A stretch of 64,000 bases of DNA from Rhizopus arrhizus (GCA_024220505.1 JAKZZE010000039.1:62001-126000); one strand, 5' to 3'. Numbered from the stretch's first letter, positions 1 to 9,716 are shown. Made by a program: numbers and translations. The notes: generated from the letters alone by a model not told the origin.

Positions 1-366
1 TCATCGCTCCAAGATGTTACCCTCTCCCACTTCCTAAGATGTAGTTCTTAAATGATTGAGTTAATTTCTAAATTTAACAGATTTTTATTAAAAAAAACTA
101 GTATTATTTTATCGTTTCAGAAGTTTGTTTCGTTGCTTGCAAGATTGCAGGATATTGTTTATATTCTAATGGATTAATCTCCATTGATTTTAGCGAGCAA
201 AGTAATGGGCGCTTCGGATTTTCAGAGTAGCAAAGGGTTATACCTTCTACAGTGAGTGAAAAAACTCTAAAAACGTCAGACAGTTTTTCTGTTTTTAGCC
301 TCTGTGAGCATGTATAGTGACTTAGATGATGCAACAACTTTATGACATGCTTGTTTGGCTTTCTGT
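1..366. other. Left flank, no gene recognised
   Basis: AT-rich sequence upstream of the first transposon. A short open stretch at the very left edge closes within 40 bases and could be the tail of a gene that begins outside the window, but nothing identifiable is seen. Confidence 0.4.
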
Positions 367-368
367 TA

Positions 369-576
369 CAGTGCCCCACAAAACCCTTCAAGTGTTTTGC
401 TTTTTTTCGTTTTTTGCTTGTCACGAAGCATTGAGTACTACAATTGGTAGCATGCTATACCTTATTTGAAAGCTACGGTGGCAGGGTATTTGGATAATGT
501 TTAAACTCCGAGATCCATGCAATGGCCGCGGAGTAATGACACTTTAAAAACAAACACACACTTGAAGGGTTTTGTG
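369..576 (+). repeat. Left terminal inverted repeat of Tc1-like element
   Basis: 208 bp, reverse complement of 1755-1962. The outer end carries CCACAAAACCCTTCAAGTG and the inner end carries its reverse complement, so the repeat itself can fold into a hairpin. This gives each end two inverted copies of a probable transposase-binding site. Confidence 0.9.
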
Positions 577-727
577 AATTTTAAAAAATCTCATGTTAAT
601 GTCGTAAAAATCATCATAAACGTCACAAAAATGTGATTTGTCAACTTTTTGTGTAAAACGTTTTGTTTATTTACAACTTTCTATTTTTTTGTTTGCCTTT
701 TTTTATAACATAACCTAATTAAGTGAC

Positions 728-1736
728 ATGCGACCAATTAGCAATGACATGCAGAACAGAATCGTTCAACTTCTTAAAGAAAGAGTTTCTGGAGAAGAAG
801 TATCAACGAAGACTGGTGTCAGTACTGGATCTATTTCAAAAATCCGAAAAAACCATGATTTGGGAGATTTCAAAACTAATGGAGGCAGGCCATTCGTAAT
901 CTCGACATTACTAGGTCGTCGAATCTTGCGAAACTTCAACTCTGGCAATTACAAAAATGCTTCAGACGCTGCTAGAAAGTTGTTAGAAGATGGTGAAAAT
1001 ATTAGTGCTGAGACTATTAGACGTTTTTTAAAGAATCAGGTTATGCAGCAATTCATAAGCCTAAAGTCCTACCTTTGACTAAGCACCGTATGAAGAAAAG
1101 ATATGAATTTGCACGTGCGCATCTATCATGGATCATCGAGGACTGGAAAAAGGTCATTTTCAGCGACGAAACTAAAGTGAATAGAATTGGTTCAGATGGT
1201 TTACAATGGACTTGGACAAATGGTGACAAGTTAAAAGACTTTCAGGTTCAGCATATGATCAAGCATGGAGGAGGTTCATTGATGCTGTGGGGCTGTTTAA
1301 CATGGTATGGCGTTGGACACCTATCGAATATCAAGAGAAGCATCAATTCTGACTTTTATATTGGTATTTTGGAAGATGAATTAATGAAAACGATTGATTG
1401 GTATGACCTTCAAAAAGAAGATATTATATTTCAGCAAGACAATGCTAGTATCCATACTGCCAAAAAAGTCTCTGAATGACTGGAAAACAATAATATTACT
1501 GTATCAAGATGGCCACCTCACTCTCCTGACTTAAATCCTATTGAGAACCTATGGTCAATCGTAAACCGTCGTTTATTACAATATGAAAAGCAGCCTGACG
1601 GAATGCTCGAATTATGGTCAAGAGTAGAGAATGTTTGGGAGTCAATTACTCAGAATGAGTGTCAAAAACTCATAGAAAGTATGCCTAAACGCATTAAAGC
1701 AGTTTACAATGCAAAAGGAGGACATCCTAAATATTA
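728..1736 (+). pseudogene. Tc1-like DD34E transposase, broken by one frameshift and one stop
   Basis: Transposase that would cut and paste the surrounding element. The N-terminal part (728 to about 1040) has a helix-turn-helix DNA-binding region (VSGEEVSTKTGVSTGSISKI). The catalytic part shows VIFSDETK (first Asp), FQQDNASIH (second Asp) and PPHSPDLNPIENLW (Glu). Exactly 34 residues separate the second Asp from the Glu, which is the Tc1 signature. A one-base deletion near 1039 shifts the frame between the DNA-binding and catalytic parts. A TGA at 1477-1479 interrupts the region between the second Asp and the Glu and is probably a mutated CGA. After it the frame stays open to the stop at 1736. 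Both lesions look recent. Confidence 0.93.
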
Positions 1737-1754
1737 ATTGTTAAACAAAAATTC

Positions 1755-1962
1755 CACAAAACCCTTCAAGTGTGTGTTTGTTTTTAAAGTGTCATTACTC
1801 CGCGGCCATTGCATGGATCTCGGAGTTTAAACATTATCCAAATACCCTGCCACCGTAGCTTTCAAATAAGGTATAGCATGCTACCAATTGTAGTACTCAA
1901 TGCTTCGTGACAAGCAAAAAACGAAAAAAAGCAAAACACTTGAAGGGTTTTGTGGGGCACTG
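1755..1962 (-). repeat. Right terminal inverted repeat of Tc1-like element
   Basis: 208 bp, reverse complement of 369-576, with the same internal hairpin arrangement of the CTTGAAGGGTTTTGTG motif at its inner and outer ends. Confidence 0.9.
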
Positions 1963-2010
1963 TACTCTATGTTGTAATTTTTGATACATTAAGTTTACAA
2001 TAGGCTTGCC

Positions 2011-3185
2011 ATGAACAAAATAATTGATATATCCGACAACTCAAATGATTCTCATTTGGACCTTTTCAATTCACAGCAACAACAGCAAATAATTGATTCG
2101 TTATCTATGAAGAGACTGGAAAGAACCACTTGTAAAACAGATAAGTTTGATGATATTATTGAAAAAGTATGATGAGCATTTAATGCCTGGTTCTATACCA
2201 CTTTTATTAATTTCTATTTCTACCAAGTTCTCCACAATAGAAGATGATGGAGAGTTCTTAGCTAAAGTGATAAAAGAAATCAACGAGACTAGTAATGTAA
2301 ATTCATGCATCAAAAGTATTTATCTGCAGACGTAAGTATATACATTTCAAGAACAAAGAAAAAGTACACATGTTCTAATATTTATACTTTAGTCTGAATT
2401 CAATGATCGATTATAAATATTTGTATGATAAAGATGAAGACAACAGCGAACAGGACTACATTGTTAAGCTATATTCGCCCATTATAGAGAATTGTTTTCA
2501 TGGTTGTGATATCCGTTTGAGATGGTAACTGTCAGTTGACTTATTTATTGAGATACAAAACTAAATATTCACAAATAGGGGGGACACTATTCCAGCTGTT
2601 TGCAGTAAAGTTGGTTATCAATGTAGAATTGATATGAGAGTAACTGTTTCCAAGGAAGCGTGTGTTGATCTCAGCGTTGTTGAATACGCAAAGAACCTAT
2701 CCATTGATAAATATTATAAAGACAAAGTGAAGGCAGTGTTAGCATCGGCGATTTATTTCAGAAATTTTCAAAAGAACAGCAGCAACGTAAAATTTATACC
2801 ATCAATGTTGATAGCACGTCTAGAAGGAGAACTATTAATTTACTACAAGACTGATCGAAACTGGTTTGTCGTTGAGAAAATTGATGATGTGGATGCACCG
2901 AAAAATATAGATGATATCAGAAAAGGTTCTATTAAATCATTTGTGGAATCATTAAAATATTTTAAGGTAATGAACAACTATTAAAAAAAAAGTCCCAGTT
3001 ATCTCATTGTACATTATAACATTTTGAAGGATCACTGCTTGGGTTTGAAAAATCAATTAATAGAAAAAAAAAAAATGAAATCGGTTGCAAAACTAAAAAA
3101 AAAGGAGCCACAAGAGGTACAAAGACCATTCTGGTTTAGTGAATTTCTCGGCGAAAATTCAAGTGATGACGATTCGAGTGGTTAA
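2011..3185 (+). pseudogene. Gene A: four-exon relic of a nuclease-like family (WGDT / E-Y-A-K type)
   Basis: Not matched to a named gene. Inferred exons are 2011-2331, 2393-2524, 2579-2966 and 3030-3185, with 51-63-base introns and canonical GT..AG ends. Exon 3 joins as RLRWGDTIP, then CRIDMRVTV and DLSVVEYAKN. This matches gene E at 42.6-44.1 kb, which has INLVWGDTV, KIDLRL and ISNIEFKKTG. The IDxR ... E-x-x-K spacing resembles a PD-(D/E)XK nuclease core, which is an inference from pattern only. A frameshift near 2110 in exon 1 and a likely slip in the A-run near 3070 suggest a pseudogene. The last exon ends in an acidic, serine-rich tail (GENSSDDDSSG). Confidence 0.62.
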
Positions 3186-3214
3186 GAGTTATATTTATTT
3201 TAATAAAAAGGACG

Positions 3215-3770
3215 GCGTAGAGGACGACCTCCACTGAGCTCAAAAATAAAATGATGAAGCCTTCGAGTTGTTCAGTCAAGCTATTTATTATATCGTCCGC
3301 AAATATCTGAGGGTCGTTATCAAGTAGCTTGGTAATGTACTCGTTATGCTCAGTTGTAAATGAGCTTTTTGGACCACTGTTTTTTTTTCATTATTTCTAT
3401 ACGGCACTCCTTCCGTTTCTTCATAAATGTGCCACCAATTCAGTGCAGTACGATACTTCACGTTGAGTTCTCTTGCAACTTTAGCCACTAAGACACACTC
3501 TTGCGGTTGCTCAAGCATACGGTCGATAAACGATTCTCTGGTCGTATCACTATAAATACTGTATGACTTGGTTGATTTAGTCAAATTATTAGATTTCAAC
3601 GGCTTCGTAACTGATGGTTCACCGCTCAAGTAAGTTTCTCGATTGGTTATTGTTTCAAGAACTATATTGGGATCGTCAGTTTGTGTTAAAAAATCTTCCA
3701 CTGGATCGTAAGCTTTTCCTCCATGTTCATTGAAAAGGTTTTCTTGTCCATCTTCATAAAAGAATGTAAT
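3215..3770 (-). pseudogene. N-terminal part of a Tc1/mariner-like transposase
   Basis: The minus-strand reading contains DDPNIVLETI and the helix-turn-helix stretch VARELNVKYRTALNWW, close to the transposase in the inverted arms (21.4-22.8 kb: DDPNIVLETL, ERELGVEERTAQR). After an A-run near 3385 the frame shifts and continues as TEHNEYITKLLDNDPQIF, then decays. The catalytic half is absent. It is a truncated relic and no active function is expected. Confidence 0.75.
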
Positions 3771-3789
3771 TATTGTTATGTTGTATTTT

Positions 3790-3966
3790 TATAAAGAAGC
3801 CAAAAACATCTGCCAATTAAATGCAATTCTTCGGCTAATTTTAGTTACCAACTTGTGCCAAAAGTAATTTAACCTTGTGACATTTATTTTTTAAAATCCA
3901 ATCATTTTTTTTTTGACTTTCGGCCAATTATTTTTTAGAAAACGCCAATTTCCATAAGCCTGACTG
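3790..3966. repeat. Degenerate GCCAATT-rich subterminal repeats of a Tc1-like end
   Basis: Several imperfect copies of GCCAATT or its variants (CGGCTAATT, CGGCCAATT, CGCCAATTT) lie here and end in GCCTGACTG at 3966. A very similar stretch lies at 20275-20410 and ends GCCGGACTGTA. They look like the same transposon end, probably belonging to the transposase relic just to the left. The solo LTR starts directly after it. Confidence 0.5.
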
Positions 3967-4039
3967 TGTTGTAGAACAGCAACTGATTGTAATTGTTGGT
4001 CGTACCTACAACAATCTCCGTTTCCTCCGCTTCAGCTCC

Positions 4040-4130
4040 TAATGTGATAAATGCTCTCAGAGCCACGCTTTATTTTTAATATAAATATATGATATCCAAT
4101 AAAATCCCTTTCTTCCCTATATCTTTCAAA
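4040..4130 (+). repeat. Left inverted terminal repeat of DIRS element
   Basis: 91 bp from TAATGTGATAAATGCTCTC to CCCTATATCTTTCAAA, reverse complement of 8256-8346. The outer extension 3992-4048 is repeated inverted inside the element at 8028-8084. Confidence 0.9.
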
Positions 4131-4153
4131 GCCGCGCATCGTGGATAAAAATT

Positions 4154-5017
4154 ATGTCTGATATCTACAATGGAGAAAACAACCAACATCAACAAGAACA
4201 AGTACCTCTATACTCGAGAGAGGATGTTGCCATTATTCTCAGAGAATTCGAGAAACAAAGAGACGAGCAAAGAGAAATTAGTTATAAAGGGAGAGAATTA
4301 CCAGAAGGGATCAGGGAGATTTTGGACGAAACACCAGCCTCTGATCTCAAAGACGATATCAAACGTTTTAAGAAACATGTCCCAAGATACAACCATGATC
4401 GGTGGACAAGAACACCCCAGATCAACAAAGAGTTTACAAATGAACTCAAGAAGTGGAAAGTCGACACCTTTCAAGTCGTCACATCAATTATCAAACATGC
4501 CGAAGAAGCAAGATTACAAGCAAGAACAAGCACTGAAATCTTCGAACTTTTGGAGGCCATTGAGGAGAAATGTAGTTTTGAGGATGAAGGAGCCCATCAA
4601 ACCTTCCTTGATGCAATGTCACAAGCCTCAAAATCGGCAGTCTTTGGTTTTGCCCATGCGAAGGAGTTGGATCATGAAGCAAAAGAGTACAGTGCCAAAG
4701 CGCTTAAACTCCCTGCAAGTCTTAGACATGTGGAACAAGAAGAGGATGGAAGAAAGCCAAACCTCTTTGATAGTGAGTTCGTCAAGGAACTGCATGAAGC
4801 AAGATTCTCCCAAAGAGTTATTGCAGGCGCAACAAATTACTACGGTAGAGGACGAGGATTTTCTCACGGAAGTAATGGTCGTGGATCGAGACCTTTCAAC
4901 AGGTTCCAATATGGAAATTTTCAACCAAGAGGCCGAGGTCGTGGAACCTTCGGAGCCTCTACAACCAAGCAGCATTCCACACACAGTTACACAGACAAGG
5001 CAGCAGACCAACAATAG
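4154..5017 (+). CDS. DIRS ORF1, gag-like RNA/DNA-binding protein
   Basis: 287 residues starting at an ATG just inside the left terminal repeat. The first half is charged and helical. The C-terminal 70 residues are rich in Gly and Arg (YYGRGRGFSHGSNGRG, PRGRGRGTFG), an RGG-type nucleic-acid-binding tail. Its position upstream of RT matches the gag-like ORF1 of DIRS elements, which is expected to package the element RNA; this role is by analogy. The RT frame opens 38 bases after its stop, in another frame. The reading frame is intact. Confidence 0.85.
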   Translation: MSDIYNGENNQHQQEQVPLYSREDVAIILREFEKQRDEQREISYKGRELPEGIREILDETPASDLKDDIKRFKKHVPRYNHDRWTRTPQINKEFTNELKKWKVDTFQVVTSIIKHAEEARLQARTSTEIFELLEAIEEKCSFEDEGAHQTFLDAMSQASKSAVFGFAHAKELDHEAKEYSAKALKLPASLRHVEQEEDGRKPNLFDSEFVKELHEARFSQRVIAGATNYYGRGRGFSHGSNGRGSRPFNRFQYGNFQPRGRGRGTFGASTTKQHSTHSYTDKAADQQ

Positions 5018-5055
5018 AGGGTCAGCAGATCTACAGACGAAGGACGTCACCTCAA

Positions 5056-7050
5056 TTGATACCACACTCACAACCAAAACCATCTTCACCACAAACCACA
5101 CCTCAACATTGTATACAAACACAGTCTCCAGATCAAGACGTTCAAAAAATCAACCCTATACAAGTAAATTACTCGATACCAGCAGATGGTATCTTACCAG
5201 GGGGACGTATAGCCAATTTCTTAGAAAATTGGAAAAAGATAACAACTCATTCTTGGCCTTTACAGATAGTCGAGGAGGGGTACAAGCTGCAATTCATATC
5301 TCATCCAATCCCATGGAAGGAGATACATCATCCGGTAAACAAATTAGACCAATTGGAGACGGATTTAGCAGTACAGAAATTTCTGACAGCAGGTATTATC
5401 GAAGAAAGCAAAGACACAAAGTTCTCGAATCAATTCCTTTCCAAATTCTTCACTATTCAAGAGCCAACAAAGAGGCGACCAATTTTGGACTGCAAAAAAT
5501 TGAACCAATTCATACAGGTTCAACACTTCAAGATGGAAGGGGTGCCAGCGTTAAGAGAGCTAATAGAAAAAGGAGATTACATAATAAAATTAGATCTAAA
5601 AGATGCTTATACAGTAGTTCCCATTCATCCAAGTTCAAGACCTTTCCTGGCGTTCAAAAATGGGGGAATCACATACAATTACCGCGCTCTAAACTTTGGT
5701 TTAAACATCGCTCCAAGAATTTTTTCCAAACTTCTAAGATACGCCCTGGAACCATTACGAAAAGAAGGTATTCGCTTAGTTTATTTTCTCGACGATATTT
5801 GCATCTTGGATCAAGAAAAGGAGAAATTACAGAAATCAGCAGAAAGACTGATGTCGCATCTGGAAGCCTTGGGGTTTATAATAAACAGAAGCAAGAGTGT
5901 ATTAACACCATTACAGGTTCAAGACTACTTGGGGTTCACCTTCGACACCAAGAAGATGACCATAAAGGTGCCAGAAAAGAAGATCAAGAACCTAAGACAG
6001 AGACTCAAGCAAACACAACAGGAGACAACGAAATCGTGCAGGTGGATGGCAAGCTTGATGGGGAAGATGACAGCGATGATTCCCGCAGTCGCGGAAGCCC
6101 TTCTACATATACGGTATTTGCAGAGGGATTTGACAAGGTCGCTAATGGGGAAACATCAGAATTGGGAGAAACCTTTTGTGTGGTCGACACAAGCAAAAGA
6201 GGAAATAAAATGGTGGCAGACAAGTCTGACGATGAAGAATGGTTTGCCCATAAGACAGCTACAGATGGAGACCCCAGCGATTACAATATACACAGACAGC
6301 TCGGACACGGGTTGGGGAATAACATCTCCAGTATTGAAGACTCACGGATTTTGGAAAGAGGAAGAAAAGAACTGGTCCATCAACGTAAGAGAGCTGATGG
6401 CCATATATTTTGCCTTAAAGCTCCATGCTCCAAAATTCAGAAACAAAACAATCAAGATCTTCACAGACAACAAGACGTCCATAAAGTACACAACAAAGGC
6501 AGGGGGTACTGCCTCTCCAATCCTTCAGGACATTGCAGTAAAGATTCAAGACTTATGCAACCAGTTTTGCCTCAAGGTGACATATCAACATGTCAAAGGC
6601 ATATTGAATACGGAAGCGGACAGCTTGTCGAGGAAACAACCGCCGTTGTACGAAAGAAGTTTATCGAAGAACATATTTCAGGAGGTACAGAGGAGATGGG
6701 GTCCATTGACAGTGGACACGTTTGCAAACAGACACAATCGAAAACTTCACAAATACTACAGCCTCCGGCCAGACCCAGAAGCCCAGAAGTTGGATGCCTT
6801 ACAACAGAAATGGCCGAAGAGAACAGCTTATTGTTATCCACCATGGAAGCTGATTCCGAGAGTTCTCAGGCTTATAACCAGCCAACGCCTGGAGAAAGTG
6901 GTTCTGATAACACCAAATTGGCCGACTCAATTCTGGTACCCAATGGTGATGAGAATGAAACAGTTGACACCACCAAGGTTCTACAGATGCCAGAAACTGG
7001 ACTTGACCGCTTGGCTATTATCAGGAAGACCAGACAGACGCAGGGACTAG
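5056..7050 (+). CDS. DIRS reverse transcriptase-RNase H polyprotein
   Basis: 664 residues. Reverse transcriptase motifs run in order: RRPILDCKKLN, LDLKDAYTVVPIHP, FGLNIAPRIFSKLL, and the catalytic FLDDICIL near residue 243. RNase H follows, with IYTDSSDTGWG near residue 411, an INVRELMAI Glu and IFTDNKTSIKY Asp. This enzyme would copy the element RNA to DNA and degrade the template. The frame is open to its stop and overlaps the start of the recombinase frame by about 60 bases. The ATG at 5056 lies in a Gln/Pro-rich lead-in, so the true start may be further downstream or the protein may be reached by frameshift from ORF1. Confidence 0.93.
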   Translation: MIPHSQPKPSSPQTTPQHCIQTQSPDQDVQKINPIQVNYSIPADGILPGGRIANFLENWKKITTHSWPLQIVEEGYKLQFISHPIPWKEIHHPVNKLDQLETDLAVQKFLTAGIIEESKDTKFSNQFLSKFFTIQEPTKRRPILDCKKLNQFIQVQHFKMEGVPALRELIEKGDYIIKLDLKDAYTVVPIHPSSRPFLAFKNGGITYNYRALNFGLNIAPRIFSKLLRYALEPLRKEGIRLVYFLDDICILDQEKEKLQKSAERLMSHLEALGFIINRSKSVLTPLQVQDYLGFTFDTKKMTIKVPEKKIKNLRQRLKQTQQETTKSCRWMASLMGKMTAMIPAVAEALLHIRYLQRDLTRSLMGKHQNWEKPFVWSTQAKEEIKWWQTSLTMKNGLPIRQLQMETPAITIYTDSSDTGWGITSPVLKTHGFWKEEEKNWSINVRELMAIYFALKLHAPKFRNKTIKIFTDNKTSIKYTTKAGGTASPILQDIAVKIQDLCNQFCLKVTYQHVKGILNTEADSLSRKQPPLYERSLSKNIFQEVQRRWGPLTVDTFANRHNRKLHKYYSLRPDPEAQKLDALQQKWPKRTAYCYPPWKLIPRVLRLITSQRLEKVVLITPNWPTQFWYPMVMRMKQLTPPRFYRCQKLDLTAWLLSGRPDRRRD

Positions 7051-8156
7051 GTGAAGAGGAGGCAAAATTTTTGGAAGGCTGTATAAGATCTAACACAGCG
7101 AGAGCATATGACAATGGTTGGAAGAAATGGGCAAACTGGTGCAATGACAATCGGGTGAATTGTTGCGAGTATAACATGGAAAACATAATCAAATTTCTGT
7201 TACATCACAAGGAATATAGTACACAACATTTAAACACCTTAAGATCTTCAATTGCTTCGGTATTCAAGTACATCCATGCAGACAAACCACCTATAGCTTC
7301 AAATCAGAGAATACAGGAATTTTTTGCAGCTAAGAGAAGAAAGACGTTCAATATTCCGTCAGTGCAACAGTTAGAAGCTTGGGATACTGATTTACTGGTT
7401 ACATTCATAAGAAGAGAATGGGGGAACAATGAGACGTTGTCCTTGGAAGACTTACAGCAGAAGACGATAGGGCTGTTATGTTTAGCAACGATGGCAAGAC
7501 CAAGATCGGACTTGGGTAGATTACAGTACCAAGATGTAATCCTCAAATATGGAAAAGATGAATCTCTGTTGGGCACCGTCCTACATTTCAGACAAGCCAA
7601 GGAAACGCAAGTAAAGACTATTACGTTGGGTCCAATAGACGATATATCGGTATGTCCAGTCCGTACATTAGAGACATTTTTAAAGAAAACGGCCGGCATT
7701 CGACTTTCCTTGACACAGGATCATACATTATTTTTAGCTTACATTACGGAGGTCTCCAAGGTAACATCTATTCGTCCGTCAACGTTAGCGAATTGGGTCA
7801 AGCAATTGATGAGACAAGCAGGAGTAGATCCAAATTATAAAGCACACTCGATCAGGTCAGCGTCAAGTACAAAGGCAGTGGCTAGAGGGAACACGATTCA
7901 ATCAGTAAAGAAACATGCAAACTGGAGTTTGAACACCAACACCTTTGAGTCGTTCTATTACAAACCTACCGCAGTGAACTCTACTAGTGCTTTGATTACA
8001 AATTCAATTTTGACAACTGAAAACCTTATCACATTAGGAGCTGAAGCGGAGGAAACGGAGATTGTTGTAGGTACGACCAACAATCAAGATGTTTCCGAAG
8101 CGGAAGCGAGTAATGTGATAAATGCCCACCCTTGGTACAAATTTTGGAAAGCTTAA
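6987..8156 (+). CDS. DIRS tyrosine recombinase
   Basis: 389 residues if translation starts at the ATG at 6987. The N-terminal SAM-like core-binding region (TARAYDNGWKKWANWC) precedes a catalytic domain with MARPRSDLGRL (first Arg), HSIRSASS (His-x-x-Arg), HANWS (His) and FESFYYKP (nucleophilic Tyr). This enzyme would insert the circular DNA intermediate at a short identity site. The frame is in fact open, without stop, all the way back to 4170, overlapping ORF1 and RT in another frame, so the start is not certain. The last codons run through the internal complementary region. Confidence 0.92.
   Translation: MPETGLDRLAIIRKTRQTQGLGEEEAKFLEGCIRSNTARAYDNGWKKWANWCNDNRVNCCEYNMENIIKFLLHHKEYSTQHLNTLRSSIASVFKYIHADKPPIASNQRIQEFFAAKRRKTFNIPSVQQLEAWDTDLLVTFIRREWGNNETLSLEDLQQKTIGLLCLATMARPRSDLGRLQYQDVILKYGKDESLLGTVLHFRQAKETQVKTITLGPIDDISVCPVRTLETFLKKTAGIRLSLTQDHTLFLAYITEVSKVTSIRPSTLANWVKQLMRQAGVDPNYKAHSIRSASSTKAVARGNTIQSVKKHANWSLNTNTFESFYYKPTAVNSTSALITNSILTTENLITLGAEAEETEIVVGTTNNQDVSEAEASNVINAHPWYKFWKA
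8028..8125. repeat. Internal complementary region of DIRS element
   Basis: 8028-8084 is the reverse complement of the left outer extension (3992-4048), and 8081-8125 is the reverse complement of the right outer extension (8332-8376). The two halves overlap by the few bases CAAT, which reads as the circle junction. This template allows the element ends to be regenerated during DIRS replication. Confidence 0.92.
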
Positions 8157-8191
8157 GAGCTTAGTAGTTTAGTTTAATTACATATCCCTCC

Positions 8192-8194
<3 letters not shown>

Positions 8195-8233
<39 letters not shown>
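8195..8233 (+). repeat. Long A tract between recombinase stop and right DIRS repeat
   Basis: About 39 consecutive A residues beginning 39 bases after the recombinase stop codon. It could be a slipped A-run or a trace of a polyadenylated intermediate. DIRS elements do not normally need an encoded poly(A). Confidence 0.8.
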
Positions 8234-8237
<4 letters not shown>

Positions 8238-8255
8238 ATTTATTATAGCTTAGCG

Positions 8256-8346
8256 TTTGAAAGATATAGGGAAGAAAGGGATTTTATTGGATATCATATA
8301 TTTATATTAAAAATAAAGCGTGGCTCTGAGAGCATTTATCACATTA
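8256..8346 (-). repeat. Right inverted terminal repeat of DIRS element
   Basis: Reverse complement of 4040-4130. It continues into an outer extension (8347-8376) ending TTCGGAAACATCTTGATTG that is copied inverted in the internal complementary region. Confidence 0.9.
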
Positions 8347-8912
8347 CTCGCTTCCGCTTCGGAAACATCTTGATTGACATCGATAAACATAAGTCTTAAT
8401 ACAAGATCATAATTAAATAAAATAAAAATATAAGTTTATTTAAATAAGATTATACAATCAATTCCAATTAAACATATTCTTTTAGAATATGTTTTGTATT
8501 AATGAGAGTTCTTTGATAAGAAGAAGTATCAACTAAAATAACAAGATCCAATCCAATATCAGGAATATTGCTAATCTTTCACATAATTGAAATAACGCGT
8601 AAAATAACGTTATTCAAATCAGTGAGGAATTCCCAGAATAAAAGATAATCTATGACAGACATACAAAAGAACAAATGAAAAGTTTTCATAATCATAATTA
8701 TAGATGACACTTGCTAAAGTACCTGAATATTAGAAGAACGCTTACAATAGAAGATATCAAGCCACTCACTCAATAAGATATAAATGCCTGTCTTCAATTA
8801 GAATAATTTTTACTTTAACTTAAACTGAAATAAAGATCAGTCTCAAAAAGTACTCCAAACTGTTTATTTTTGTTTCTATCTTTTTCTAAATAACTATTAC
8901 CATTATACAACA

Positions 8913-9716
8913 GTGGATGCTTTACAAAAATTTATTACAATCTTTTCTCTATTATTCGGTCATAACTAATTCCACTCATTTAATTCAATACAAATTGTTT
9001 TCGTACAGCTCCTGATGTATTGACACATAAATGAAAAATAAATCTACTTAAGATATAATTGTAAACAGCCCATTTGTATAACCAGGATCAGATCTTCATA
9101 TTAAGATTCATTCATACTAGATCTACAGCTATAATTAATTAAAGTATCTTGAAAAGGATATAAATACCAGATACAATAATATTAAATAAAGATATAACTT
9201 TTTAAGTCTCGTTGAATTCTATAGCCTTATTATTCTTATGAGATAATATACTAGTCATTTTTATTTTTTGTTTTTTGAAGAATTTTATAACTATGTGTTG
9301 TGCTCCAAAGATGATCATTGTATAGCAATCAAGCATTATTAACGATTAGTAGTGTGACTATATGGAAATGTAGACTTATTAATATGTATGCATACCTACC
9401 AAAAAGAAACTGGTGAATGAAGAGCAAGTGACTATATTAAATTATGAAACATCTGCATGTAATGAGTTGTTTTGTCAAGCCAGAGAGGAGAGAAAGAACC
9501 GGACAGGAATTAAGAAGCTTGGATAGACAACTAAAAGAGGACAAGAGAGAGTGGCGTTAAGAGCTTGAAGTTGTGAACTGCAATTAGGATATACAATAGT
9601 TGATCAGTAAGAACGAGACAAAGATAAATAAAGATAGAAATAGACGGACAGTCTAATAGAGAGAATAGTGTGATAATTGACTGATGTCTTATTAATAAAA
9701 ATAAATAGTAAAATAT
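8913..9716. other. AT-rich spacer, no gene seen
   Basis: No exon, transposon end or RNA gene could be supported here. From 9717 on the sequence is shared with the inverted copy at about 56463 and belongs to the gene G promoter region. Confidence 0.5.

Larger units (their letters stand above)
369..1962 (+). mobile_element. Tc1-like DNA transposon with 208-bp terminal inverted repeats
   Basis: The element begins CAGTGCCCCACAAAAC and ends with the reverse complement ending GGGGCACTG. It is flanked on both sides by TA (367-368 and 1963-1964), the target duplication of Tc1/mariner elements. The two terminal repeats (369-576 and 1755-1962) are near-perfect reverse complements of 208 bp each, and between them lies a transposase gene with a DD34E triad. 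Length is 1594 bp, normal for Tc1. The transposase is broken, so this copy is not autonomous, but the almost perfect repeats suggest a fairly recent insertion. Confidence 0.93.
3992..8376 (+). mobile_element. DIRS-type tyrosine-recombinase retrotransposon, apparently complete
   Basis: About 4.4 kb with three open reading frames (gag-like, RT-RNase H, tyrosine recombinase) and the diagnostic DIRS end structure: inverted terminal repeats plus an internal complementary region equal to the reverse complement of both outer extensions. The element carries ATTG at both outer ends, and the empty target (seen in the LTR copy at 59.74 kb) also has ATTG there. No target duplication is made, as expected for recombinase-mediated insertion of a circle. 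All reading frames are uninterrupted and the repeats match almost perfectly, so it may be recently active. Confidence 0.95.
3967..8912 (+). repeat. Solo LTR (TGTTG...CAACA family), interrupted by the DIRS element
   Basis: The two pieces 3967-3991 and 8377-8912 together make about 561 bp that match the uninterrupted copies at 59730-60281 (plus strand) and 62462-63028 (minus strand). The unit starts TGTTGTAGAACAG and ends ATTATACAACA, a TG..CA structure with a 5-bp terminal inverted repeat. Near the 3' side it has a TATA-like ATATAAAT and an AATAAAG polyadenylation signal, as expected for an LTR. No internal retrotransposon genes and no obvious target duplication remain. Confidence 0.8.

Noticed and set aside
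104..424. Minus-strand open reading of 106 codons
   Set aside because: It runs into the Tc1 terminal repeat and has no recognisable feature.
4170..6980. Very long open frame over gag and RT as a separate protein
   Set aside because: Its sequence before about 6987 has no domain and mirrors the coding frames of gag and RT. It is treated as overlap and only the recombinase part is annotated.
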